IMG/VR virus record: IMGVR_UViG_3300047457_000468
Location: 1-40,434 of that record
Direction: 5' to 3' (one strand)
DNA length: 40,434 bases
Source: a virus
This document shows, one piece after another, positions 31,903-37,958 of the stretch. The notes under the pieces were generated by a model. That model had not been told where the DNA came from and made no database searches. It saw nothing but the letters and a program-made list of their open reading frames with translations. Each line of letters starts with the position of its first letter. Within the stretch, counting starts at the first letter, position 1. Both the position numbers and the translations under genes were made by a program.

Positions 31903-32796
31903 TCACTTGCCTTTCTGCTGCTGTCGCTTGAACGCCACGACCTTGGAATAGTCTCCGGTCTTCTCGGCCTCAGCGCGCAGTCTCTCGAGGGTGCTGTCGA
32001 CGGCACCGGACGAACTTCCGGTGCCGCTGATCTTCTTTTCCGGCGGGGGCGGTGCCTTGGTCTTGCTCGTCATCTTGATCTGGCTCTCCAGCTTGGCGAC
32101 TGCGAACGCGAAGGACACCGGGTCGGTGATGGCAGCCAGTTCTTTGGCCTTGGCGGGCGCCTTTCCGAGTGCCGCGACGACGAGCGCCGCGTTTTCACAG
32201 CCATGGAGCAGGATCGACTGCTGCGTTTGCGACAGCGTGTCCTGCACCACCGATTCGGCCTCGTCGAAGTCGGGGATCGCCAACTTGGCCTTCCCATCGC
32301 TGTAGGCGGACAGCTTGCGCTGCCACGTCTCCTGCTGCTTCTTCGCCTCGGCCTCTGCCCTGGCTTGCGCTTCCTCGATCTTGCGCTTCCGGTCGTGCCA
32401 GTCGAACACCGCGCGCTTGAACTTGTCTTCGTCGTAGTCGACGTCGGCCAGTGTCGGCTCTTTGCCAAGGACCGGAACGGCCTCGGCTGCGGGCTTGACT
32501 GCGGCACGCTCGGCTTCGAGTTCGCGGATGCGACGCTGGGCCTCACGGTGCTGCTTGCGCAGTTCCCTCACCCATTCGGGGGCGGGCTCTGCCTTCGGGG
32601 AAGGCGAATCCCCGATGGAGATCTCCACATCGTCGGCTTCGGGCTGCTTGGCCTCTGCTTCGGTCGCCTGCTGTTCCCCGCCCTCGTTGGGCGTTTCCCC
32701 GTTTTCGCTGGGGGATGGCTCTGTCGGCGTCTCCGCTTCTGGCTGCTGCTCGTCGTCGATCGTCGGGGTCTCCACTTCTGCCGTCTCTGCACTCAT
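31903..32796 (-). CDS. Scaffolding protein
   Basis: A 297-residue protein matching P22 gp8 in size (303) and position between portal and coat. It has an acidic, Glu/Pro/Thr-rich disordered N-terminus (about 1-65), long coiled-coil helices (WVRELRKQHREAQRRIRELE and near 130-160) and a Lys-rich C-terminal helix (VVAFKRQQQKGK), the part that binds coat protein in P22. ATG 32796 has GAGGTGATGG upstream. It would guide procapsid assembly and then leave. Confidence 0.8.
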   Translation of the reverse strand: MSAETAEVETPTIDDEQQPEAETPTEPSPSENGETPNEGGEQQATEAEAKQPEADDVEISIGDSPSPKAEPAPEWVRELRKQHREAQRRIRELEAERAAVKPAAEAVPVLGKEPTLADVDYDEDKFKRAVFDWHDRKRKIEEAQARAEAEAKKQQETWQRKLSAYSDGKAKLAIPDFDEAESVVQDTLSQTQQSILLHGCENAALVVAALGKAPAKAKELAAITDPVSFAFAVAKLESQIKMTSKTKAPPPPEKKISGTGSSSGAVDSTLERLRAEAEKTGDYSKVVAFKRQQQKGK

Positions 32797-32901
32797 CCAT
32801 CACCTCTGTTGCTCGCCCGTGAGGCCGGGCGGGGGCCATGGCCGCAGTATGGCGCGGCGCGGCCACCAGTGCAACACGGTGCATGCAAAGCAATGCAGAG
32901 C

Positions 32902-33066
32902 CTACCGGTCGGGCGAGGAAAGAGCGCCGGCAGGGGAAGTCGGCCCCGCCACCTCGTGACGCACCGTCGCGGTCTCGGCGATCCACTCGGGCAGCACGGC
33001 AACCATCCACGCACCGGCGATGCCGCCCGCCATGAATCCGACTGCGAGGATGATCACGACGTCCAC
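32902..33066 (-). CDS. Small membrane protein between portal and scaffold
   Basis: A 54-residue reading frame with one hydrophobic segment (DVVIILAVGFMAGGIAGAWMVAVL) and a polar tail. GTG 33066 has AGGGTGA upstream; ATG 33033 is an internal alternative. It lies behind a strong terminator, so expression is uncertain. Nothing else explains this gap, but evidence for the gene is modest. Confidence 0.4.
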   Translation of the reverse strand: MDVVIILAVGFMAGGIAGAWMVAVLPEWIAETATVRHEVAGPTSPAGALSSPDR

Positions 33067-33074
33067 GACGTCAC

Positions 33075-33122
33075 CCTACAAAACCGCGCCCCCGGCGTCC
33101 ACACCATGTGGGGCCGGGGGCG
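33075..33122 (-). terminator. Strong intrinsic terminator after the portal gene
   Basis: A 10-bp stem (33113-33122 with 33087-33096) encloses a nested CCACA/TGTGG hairpin (33099-33111) and is followed on the minus strand by GCGGTTTTGTAGG. The inner 13 bases are identical to those of the terminator at 36776-36803. Confidence 0.75.
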
Positions 33123-33155
33123 TTAGCGCGAGCTGTAGATCACGCTGTCGTCAAC

Positions 33156-35192
33156 CTAGCGTCGAGGCGGAAAACCCGCAACACCGCCGGTCGCGCCGTC
33201 CACTTCGGCGACGACTTTCAGCGTCTCGGCCTTCTTCAGTTCGGCATCGGCGCGGATGCGCTCGGCATCGGCCACCGTGCGGACCGTGTCGGCGCGCGCC
33301 TTGGCGGCCTTCGCCGTGGCCTCCTCGGCGAGGCTCTGCGCCAGCACCTGGTTCGGGTCCGGCTGCTGGTTCTGCGCGGCCTGCGCCATGGCTTCGGCTT
33401 CCTCCTCGGTCGGCTTGACGGCGCCCACCTGAAGCAGCTGGCGACGGAAGTAGTCACGTACGTCGCTCAAGCCTTCGCCCTCGAGGTTCGCCAGCGTGAG
33501 CGACATCAGCACCGACTGCGTCGCCGGGTCCTGTGCGAGACCCATCAGCGCCGTTAGGCTGCGCACCGTGGACGACCGCCGCGACTGCGACGAAGGCCCG
33601 ACGTCCACGGCGACATCGAAGTCCATGGCGCTCAGGTCGTTTTCGACCTCCATGGCGCCGTCTTCGTTGATGGTCGGGCGCTTGAGTTCGAGCAGCGCGA
33701 CCTTGCCGTCCGCCGCGATGGTCTTCATCTGGCGGCCTTCCTCGACGTAGACCTCTTTGGCCATCGACAGCCACACCTCGCCGAGGCGCTTGAGCGCACG
33801 CGCGAAGTTGTCGATGTAGATGAACGACTGCATGTCCAGACGCTGCTGGACGAGCTCCACCGTGCGGCCGCTCGTGTTGCTCATGACCTCGTCGGCGCTG
33901 GCGGACTTGCCGAGAATGTCGGCCATGTCCTGCTCCGTGATCTGGAGCGCTGCCGCCATGGCCGGCGGGATGTTCGGCACCTTGGTGTACGCCAGCGGGC
34001 CAGCTGGCACAGCCGCACCATTGGCGTCGGTGATCGGGTTGGTCAGCAGGAACGGGTGGTTCTTGATGTTGTCTTCGGCCCACATCATCTCGTGGCCGCT
34101 CACCTGCTCAGGCGCGAAGATGGGCTTCTCCACCGACGACAGCGCGCTGATCTCGGCCAGCTTAGACAGCTGCATGTTCTTCAAGCGCTGCGCGTCCTTG
34201 GCCAGCCGCACCTGCCCCATGGCGCGTTCGATGCCGTCGACAACCCACCGCTTGCCAAACGTCGGGATCACGGGGATGCACTTGCCGGCGATGTAGCCGC
34301 AGTCCTCAAGGACACCGCCGCCGCTCATGACGTACTTGTGCACCTTGCGGCGCGTCGCCTTCTTCTGCTTGATCTCCTTGGCGCCAGACGCCGCGAGTTC
34401 CTTGCGCAGCTCGCCGTCATCGTCGTCGAGTTCGTCATCGGTGTACCGCTCCTCGCTGCCGTCGAGCAGCTGGAACGTGCGCACCGTCTCCTTGACGTCT
34501 TCGACGCGATAGACCTCGGCGACGTAGACGATGTCGGCCTGATACCAGTCGAACTCTGTCTGCTCGACCTCCTTTGGCCACGAGGCCGGGTCGTCGCCCC
34601 ACTCGGCCTCATAGGCGTCCTTCGTCATCGGGGTCAGGACGTAGCAGGACCGCGCGTCAGCCTTGTCGGCGCGCCGTGAGTTGAGGTCGAAGTAGACCGT
34701 GGTGTCGGCGTCAAAGATGGGCTCGATCTTGATGCGCTGGTGGTCGTTGTCGTCGTCCTCGTCGTCTTCGTAGCAAGCGCGCAGGCGAATGGCGCCCATG
34801 CCACCGCCGACAGCCTCCTCGAAGGCGTTGTCGTAGGCTTCCTGCCCGTTGCTGTCCTCGACGTCCGCGCGGAAAAGGCTCTGCACCTTCTCAGACGCGT
34901 CGTCGTGCTGGCCGTCCTTCGGCCTGAACTTCACATCGATGCGGTTGGCCCGGTACTCGTTGAAGATGCGCAGCACCGACAGGTGAATCTTGTTCACCTC
35001 GAACTTGGGTTTTGACGCGAACTGCTCGGCGAGGGGCCCTTCCCACTGGGCACCGGCGATGCTGTAGAAGCGCCGATCTTGGAGGCACTGCAACCGCTCG
35101 TCACGCGTCGCCGTCGAAATGCGATCGAACTCACGCAGGCACTCGGAGTGGATGCGCTGCAAACGGTAGGACTTGGATTCACGGGGCATCAT
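33156..35192 (-). CDS. Portal protein, P22 gp1-like
   Basis: A 678-residue portal protein (725 in P22), forming the dodecameric DNA channel of the head. Family features are a start with RIHSECLREFDRIS, the wing/stem core with WEGPLAEQFASKPKFEVNKI and YRANRIDVKFRPKDG, an Asp/Glu-rich insertion (CYEDDEDDDNDHQ), GKCIPVIPTFGKRWVVDGIERAMG, and a helical Glu/Ala-rich C-terminal barrel (EATAKAAKARADTVRTVADA). ATG 35192 overlaps the terminase stop (ATGATG); the second ATG at 35189 is equally possible. Confidence 0.87.
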   Translation of the reverse strand: MMPRESKSYRLQRIHSECLREFDRISTATRDERLQCLQDRRFYSIAGAQWEGPLAEQFASKPKFEVNKIHLSVLRIFNEYRANRIDVKFRPKDGQHDDASEKVQSLFRADVEDSNGQEAYDNAFEEAVGGGMGAIRLRACYEDDEDDDNDHQRIKIEPIFDADTTVYFDLNSRRADKADARSCYVLTPMTKDAYEAEWGDDPASWPKEVEQTEFDWYQADIVYVAEVYRVEDVKETVRTFQLLDGSEERYTDDELDDDDGELRKELAASGAKEIKQKKATRRKVHKYVMSGGGVLEDCGYIAGKCIPVIPTFGKRWVVDGIERAMGQVRLAKDAQRLKNMQLSKLAEISALSSVEKPIFAPEQVSGHEMMWAEDNIKNHPFLLTNPITDANGAAVPAGPLAYTKVPNIPPAMAAALQITEQDMADILGKSASADEVMSNTSGRTVELVQQRLDMQSFIYIDNFARALKRLGEVWLSMAKEVYVEEGRQMKTIAADGKVALLELKRPTINEDGAMEVENDLSAMDFDVAVDVGPSSQSRRSSTVRSLTALMGLAQDPATQSVLMSLTLANLEGEGLSDVRDYFRRQLLQVGAVKPTEEEAEAMAQAAQNQQPDPNQVLAQSLAEEATAKAAKARADTVRTVADAERIRADAELKKAETLKVVAEVDGATGGVAGFPPRR

Positions 35193-36403
35193 CGACTCCA
35201 GTGGTGGGCAATCTGAACCGGACGCACACTAGCAGGCTTTTTGGCCGGTGCCCGCCTAGCTGACTCGCAGGCGTAACGCAGTGCGTCAACGACATGGTTA
35301 TGCTTGTCCTCCAGCACCGGAAGGACAGCGCCCGTCAACGGGTCGGTCTTGTAGCTGTAGGTGGTGAGTTCGTCGATGAGATGGCGACATCGCGGATGGA
35401 CAACGATGTCCAACGACCGCAGCCACTCGATGCCATCGTCCACCGACCCCGGACCCTTCGTCGCCGGCATGATCTTCGGGAAGCCATGCGCGCGCATGTG
35501 GGCGATCGTCTCGGGCCTGCTGCTGTCCGCCACAATCGGCCACTTCTCAGCCGCCGGCACCGTGAGGAACAGGTCTGGCGTGTCGACGATGGCGCACCCG
35601 ATAGCGTAGGCCTCGTAATCGACGTAGAGCGTCCGCCCTACGATGTGGCAGCGGACCAACACCGTCGGGTCGACGGCGTAGCCCCAGTCCGCGCCGAAGC
35701 GGTGGTGCGCATCGGCAGGGGCTTCGAACTCCTCCACGTGCCAGTTGCGGAACACGCAGGCCTCGGAGCGCATGAGGTACGCACCGCCCCACACATGCGC
35801 GTAGCGGCCGGGGTCGCGCTTGGCGTCGTAGTCCTTCTCGACGCGCAGGACGTCGGGAAACCACGGGTTGTCTTGCCAGTTGACCTCGCGCAAAACAGTG
35901 CCAGGTGGCGCGGTTTCGCCCCGAAACATGGCGTCCACCGGGTCGGTCGCCGCCTTCGGGTTCCATGTGAAGATGATCTGGCTGCCCGGCTTGCGGATGG
36001 TCGGGATCAGCGTGTCCAGCGACCCTTGCGACACCGTCTGGGCTTCCTCGACCCACACGATGTCGATGCCCTCCATGGACTTGATGCTTTCGATGTTCGA
36101 GCGCAAGCCAGCAAAGATGATCAGGCTGCCGTTGGCGCCCCTGATCTCCGTCTCCAGCGACGTGTAGAAGCTGCCGAGGCCAAGCCGGCTGATCTCGTCG
36201 TCGAGGAGCCGTTTCACGCTGTCCCGGATCGACTTCTGGATCTCGCGGGCACACAGGATGCGCAGGGGCTTCTGCGCTGCACGCAAAAGCAGCGCCGTGG
36301 CGACGCTCCTGCTCTTTGCGCTGCCACGCCCGCCGTGGATGGCGAAGTAGCGTGCGCTTTCATCAAAGAGGCACGAGGCCCAGTCCGGGAGCTGTGCCTT
36401 CAT
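35189..36403 (-). CDS. terL: Terminase large subunit
   Basis: A 404-residue DNA-packaging motor and nuclease of the PBSX/Terminase_3 type. Walker A is GGRGSAKS at residues 24-31, Walker B with its catalytic Glu is IDIVWVEEAQ near 113-122, and the coupling motif is TWNPKA. The RNase H-like nuclease has GADWGYAVDPT near 241, ADSSRPETI near 295 and HNHVVDALRYA near 375. It is shorter than P22 gp2 and of a different family, so the packaging genes and the P22-like head genes come from different sources. ATG 36403 overlaps the small-subunit stop. Confidence 0.9.
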   Translation of the reverse strand: MKAQLPDWASCLFDESARYFAIHGGRGSAKSRSVATALLLRAAQKPLRILCAREIQKSIRDSVKRLLDDEISRLGLGSFYTSLETEIRGANGSLIIFAGLRSNIESIKSMEGIDIVWVEEAQTVSQGSLDTLIPTIRKPGSQIIFTWNPKAATDPVDAMFRGETAPPGTVLREVNWQDNPWFPDVLRVEKDYDAKRDPGRYAHVWGGAYLMRSEACVFRNWHVEEFEAPADAHHRFGADWGYAVDPTVLVRCHIVGRTLYVDYEAYAIGCAIVDTPDLFLTVPAAEKWPIVADSSRPETIAHMRAHGFPKIMPATKGPGSVDDGIEWLRSLDIVVHPRCRHLIDELTTYSYKTDPLTGAVLPVLEDKHNHVVDALRYACESARRAPAKKPASVRPVQIAHHWSR

Positions 36404-36738
36404 GGCTTGATGAACTCGACGCGGATCGCCGCAGCGATTGGGTTGTCCGGGTCACCGGAGATCACGTCCGGCGCCTTGCCGTAGATCCGATCTGCGATGA
36501 TCGCCGCAGCCGCCGTGCGCTCCTTCGGCGAGCTCTCCGAGGCCACCTGCTGCACCGCAGGCAGCACCGTGCCGTCGTCGCTTGGGATGACCTCGCCAGT
36601 TGCCTGTGCGACGAGAACGCGCAACGCGTCGGGGCCCCTCGACTTGAACCAGTCGGGAAGCTTCGGCCGACCCATCGGGTTGGCACTGTTGCCGGGCAGG
36701 AGCCGGCCTTGCGCGTCGCGGGCGGGCTTGTTGTCCAC
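36400..36738 (-). CDS. terS: Terminase small subunit (DUF5681-like)
   Basis: A 112-residue DNA-recognition subunit. The N-terminus DAQGRLLPGNSANPMGRPKLPDWF is the DUF5681 signature found in phage small terminases, followed by helices (PDALRVLVAQATGE, KERTAAAAIIADRIYGKAP). The start is unclear: GTG 36738 and GTG 36747 are in frame, neither has a ribosome site, and the open frame upstream runs through a terminator hairpin. Leaderless translation from a promoter inside the terminator region is possible. It is coupled to TerL by ATGA. Confidence 0.75.
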   Translation of the reverse strand: MDNKPARDAQGRLLPGNSANPMGRPKLPDWFKSRGPDALRVLVAQATGEVIPSDDGTVLPAVQQVASESSPKERTAAAAIIADRIYGKAPDVISGDPDNPIAAAIRVEFIKP

Positions 36739-36763
36739 TTGAAGCACGTTAGCGGAATCATGC

Positions 36764-36803
36764 CAAAAAACAAACCCCCTCAACCACACCATGTGGAGAG
36801 GGG
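36764..36803 (-). terminator. Strong intrinsic terminator upstream of TerS
   Basis: GAGGGG (36798-36803) pairs with CCCCTC (36776-36781) around a nested CCACA/TGTGG hairpin (36784-36796), followed on the minus strand by GGTTTGTTTTTT. It ends the transcript of the two small genes to the right, before the late genes. TTGAGG and CATGAT boxes within the minus-strand sequence could serve a late promoter, but this is weak. Confidence 0.8.
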
Positions 36804-36842
36804 CCTGTCGCGCTGCTGTGCCGCGTGGTCTGTCTACCCGAT

Positions 36843-37034
36843 CTAGCCCTCCGTGTCCACCGGCGCGACGTCCGCCAGCATGGCGCGAAGCGCCGCGTTC
36901 TGCCTCCTCATCGCCTCGTTCTCCGCCCGCAGCGCGTCCAGCGCGTGAGCGTGTTCGTTGGCCTGCCTGTGCCCGGCATCGGCGAGGCGGGCGATCGCAG
37001 CCAGGGCTGCATCCTGAGCGGTCTGGATGTCCAT
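36843..37034 (-). CDS. Small coiled-coil protein
   Basis: A 63-residue helical protein. The second half is a regular coiled coil (HALDALRAENEAMRRQNAALRAML). ATG 37034 has TAGGAGGAGAGA upstream, one of the best ribosome sites in the window. It lies in the transcript of the strong promoter at 37450-37423 and before the terminator at 36764-36803, so it is probably an early gene of unknown function. Confidence 0.65.
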   Translation of the reverse strand: MDIQTAQDAALAAIARLADAGHRQANEHAHALDALRAENEAMRRQNAALRAMLADVAPVDTEG

Positions 37035-37058
37035 GTTGTCTCTCCTCCTACGCCGAAA

Positions 37059-37075
37059 GCCCGGGCTGACCGGGC
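37059..37075 (-). promoter_or_regulatory. Intergenic hairpin
   Basis: GCCCGG (37059-37064) pairs with CCGGGC (37070-37075) around a 5-base loop, with TTTCGG after it on the minus strand. It lies between the two small genes and may be a weak attenuator or processing site. Confidence 0.4.
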
Positions 37076-37103
37076 GATGCGGGGGCAGGTTGTGGGGTGG
37101 TGG

Positions 37104-37382
37104 TCAGACGTTCGCGGCCAGCGCCTTCATCGCAGCCACCGCGTTCTCGGTCATGACCACAACGAACTTGTTCCCGCTGGCTTCGAGGCGGCGGCGAAGA
37201 TCACGCAGGCACTCAAGATCGTTACCGAGGCGGTGGTAGCTGGTCAGGCTGTTGCCATTGAACTTGGTCTGCCACTTCACCCAGAAAGCGTTGTCCTTGA
37301 CGATCACGGTGCGCTGCTCTTCGCAGTCCATGTCGGCGTTGTTCAGGAAGGTCACGCGGATGTTGGCAACTTCGGTGGTCAT
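37104..37382 (-). CDS. Small early protein, unknown function
   Basis: A 92-residue protein. The strands TEVANIRVTFLNNADM and RTVIVKDNAFWVKWQTKFNG are followed by a helix-rich part (ECLRDLRRRLEASGNKFVVVM) and an Ala-rich end. No family is recognised. ATG 37382 has GGGAGAGA four bases upstream and lies about 35 bases after the predicted transcription start of a strong promoter. The same position relative to a promoter and the same ribosome site are found for the gene at 6479. Confidence 0.65.
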   Translation of the reverse strand: MTTEVANIRVTFLNNADMDCEEQRTVIVKDNAFWVKWQTKFNGNSLTSYHRLGNDLECLRDLRRRLEASGNKFVVVMTENAVAAMKALAANV

Positions 37383-37422
37383 CGTTCTCTCCCATCCGGC
37401 AGTCCCATCCGCCGGTGATCCC

Positions 37423-37450
37423 ATTCTACACGCACCGCGTTTCCTGTCAA
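37423..37450 (-). promoter_or_regulatory. Strong sigma-70-like promoter, leftward
   Basis: On the minus strand TTGACA (37450-37445) is 16 bp from TAGAAT (37428-37423), five of six matches in the -10 box. The leader contains a CCGGC/GCCGG inverted repeat and then GGGAGAGA before ATG 37382. Confidence 0.8.
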
Positions 37451-37547
37451 GCGTCTGTGCGTTGTTTGTGTTTTCGGCGCGTTGGGAAGCCGGATCAGGC
37501 AACTCTTCGAAGATTTTGAAGAGTTGGACAGATCACATTGCGCCAAC

Positions 37548-37655
37548 GGATTAGCCCGATTAACCGCGCCGCTACGCAATCCAAACGGCTTTGCAACGCC
37601 GTTTGAGCCAAAAATAACCGCGAAATAACCGCGCGGGATTAGTCCAATTGCGTAG
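37548..37655. repeat. Iteron-like cluster with 24-bp dyad
   Basis: TAACCGCG occurs at 37561-37568, 37615-37622 and 37626-37633; the last two are 11 bp apart, one helical turn. GGATTAG occurs at 37548-37554 and 37636-37642. CTACGCAAT (37572-37580) is inverted as ATTGCGTAG (37647-37655). In the centre, CAAACGGC (37582-37589) and GCCGTTTG (37598-37605) flank the palindrome TTGCAA. Such spaced repeats suggest multiple protein-binding sites. Confidence 0.6.
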
Positions 37656-37690
37656 CCCACAAAACCAGAACCCCGCCAGCGAAGCGGGGT
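37655..37690 (-). terminator. Terminator candidate for the primase-helicase transcript
   Basis: ACCCCGC (37670-37676) pairs with GCGGGGT (37684-37690) around seven bases. On the minus strand it is followed by TCTGGTTTTG. It is the first hairpin with a T-rich tail downstream of the primase-helicase gene. Confidence 0.5.
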
Positions 37691-37717
37691 CCGGCGCATC
37701 CTGTGGGTGCAGGCGCT

Positions 37718-37755
37718 ACACCGCACCGCCCGGGGGAGTGGAGGCGGTGGGGTGT
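37718..37755. repeat. Long imperfect hairpin
   Basis: Thirteen-base arms (37718-37730 and 37743-37755) pair with a single G-G mismatch around a 12-base loop. No T run lies on either side, so it is more likely a structured RNA or a protein site than a terminator. Confidence 0.55.
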
Positions 37756-37815
37756 GATGGCAGGCTAGCAGACCGCCAGCCGCCGGGCAAGAGGCAGGGT
37801 GGGCCCCTTCTTCTT

Positions 37816-37843
37816 ATTAGAGATCTCTAAGAGATCTCCTAAT
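37816..37843. repeat. Double GAGATCTC dyad
   Basis: Two copies of the palindrome GAGATCTC (37820-37827, 37831-37838) are separated by TAA and flanked by ATTA and CTAAT, so the whole block is an almost perfect inverted repeat. It lies next to an AT-rich stretch with TATATATA (37856-37863). It is an operator or origin element candidate. Confidence 0.6.
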
Positions 37844-37905
37844 GAGAAAACTCCTTATATATAGGGGCTTCCGTTCATTTAGATGCTTCTTTCCCAAAAC
37901 GCAGC

Positions 37906-37943
37906 AGCGGGTCCGACATTCGCCGAACCCGCTACCCTTTTTT
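37906..37943 (+). terminator. Plus-strand intrinsic terminator
   Basis: AGCGGGT (37906-37912) pairs with ACCCGCT (37927-37933), followed on the plus strand by ACCC and six T (37938-37943). No plus-strand gene lies upstream within 26 kb, so it either ends an untranslated RNA or blocks transcription entering the primase gene antisense. Confidence 0.6.
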
Positions 37944-37958
37944 CCCGAAGTAAGTATC

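Larger units (their letters stand above)
37451..37958. other. Non-coding control region, candidate origin
   Basis: About 500 bases without a credible gene on either strand, and more AT-rich than the rest of the window, mainly at 37805-37900. It contains short direct and inverted repeats (37548-37655), hairpins, a double GAGATCTC dyad and terminator-like hairpins facing both ways. It adjoins the primase-helicase stop. Origin or regulatory function is inference from this composition. Confidence 0.5.

Noticed and set aside
30454-33126. An 890-codon open frame on the plus strand opposite head protein, coat and scaffold genes
   Set aside because: It is the antisense of strongly supported P22-like structural genes. 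Its length comes from GC-rich codon use, composition is Arg/His/Leu-rich, and it has no ribosome site or recognisable domain.
37660-37780. Possible tRNA or tmRNA in the hairpin-rich stretch
   Set aside because: No cloverleaf with a T-loop GTTCGA-type core or CCA end could be fitted; the stems are simple hairpins.
37648-37830. 60-codon plus-strand frame in the non-coding region
   Set aside because: It runs through several hairpins, has no ribosome site and an irregular composition; the region is better explained as regulatory.
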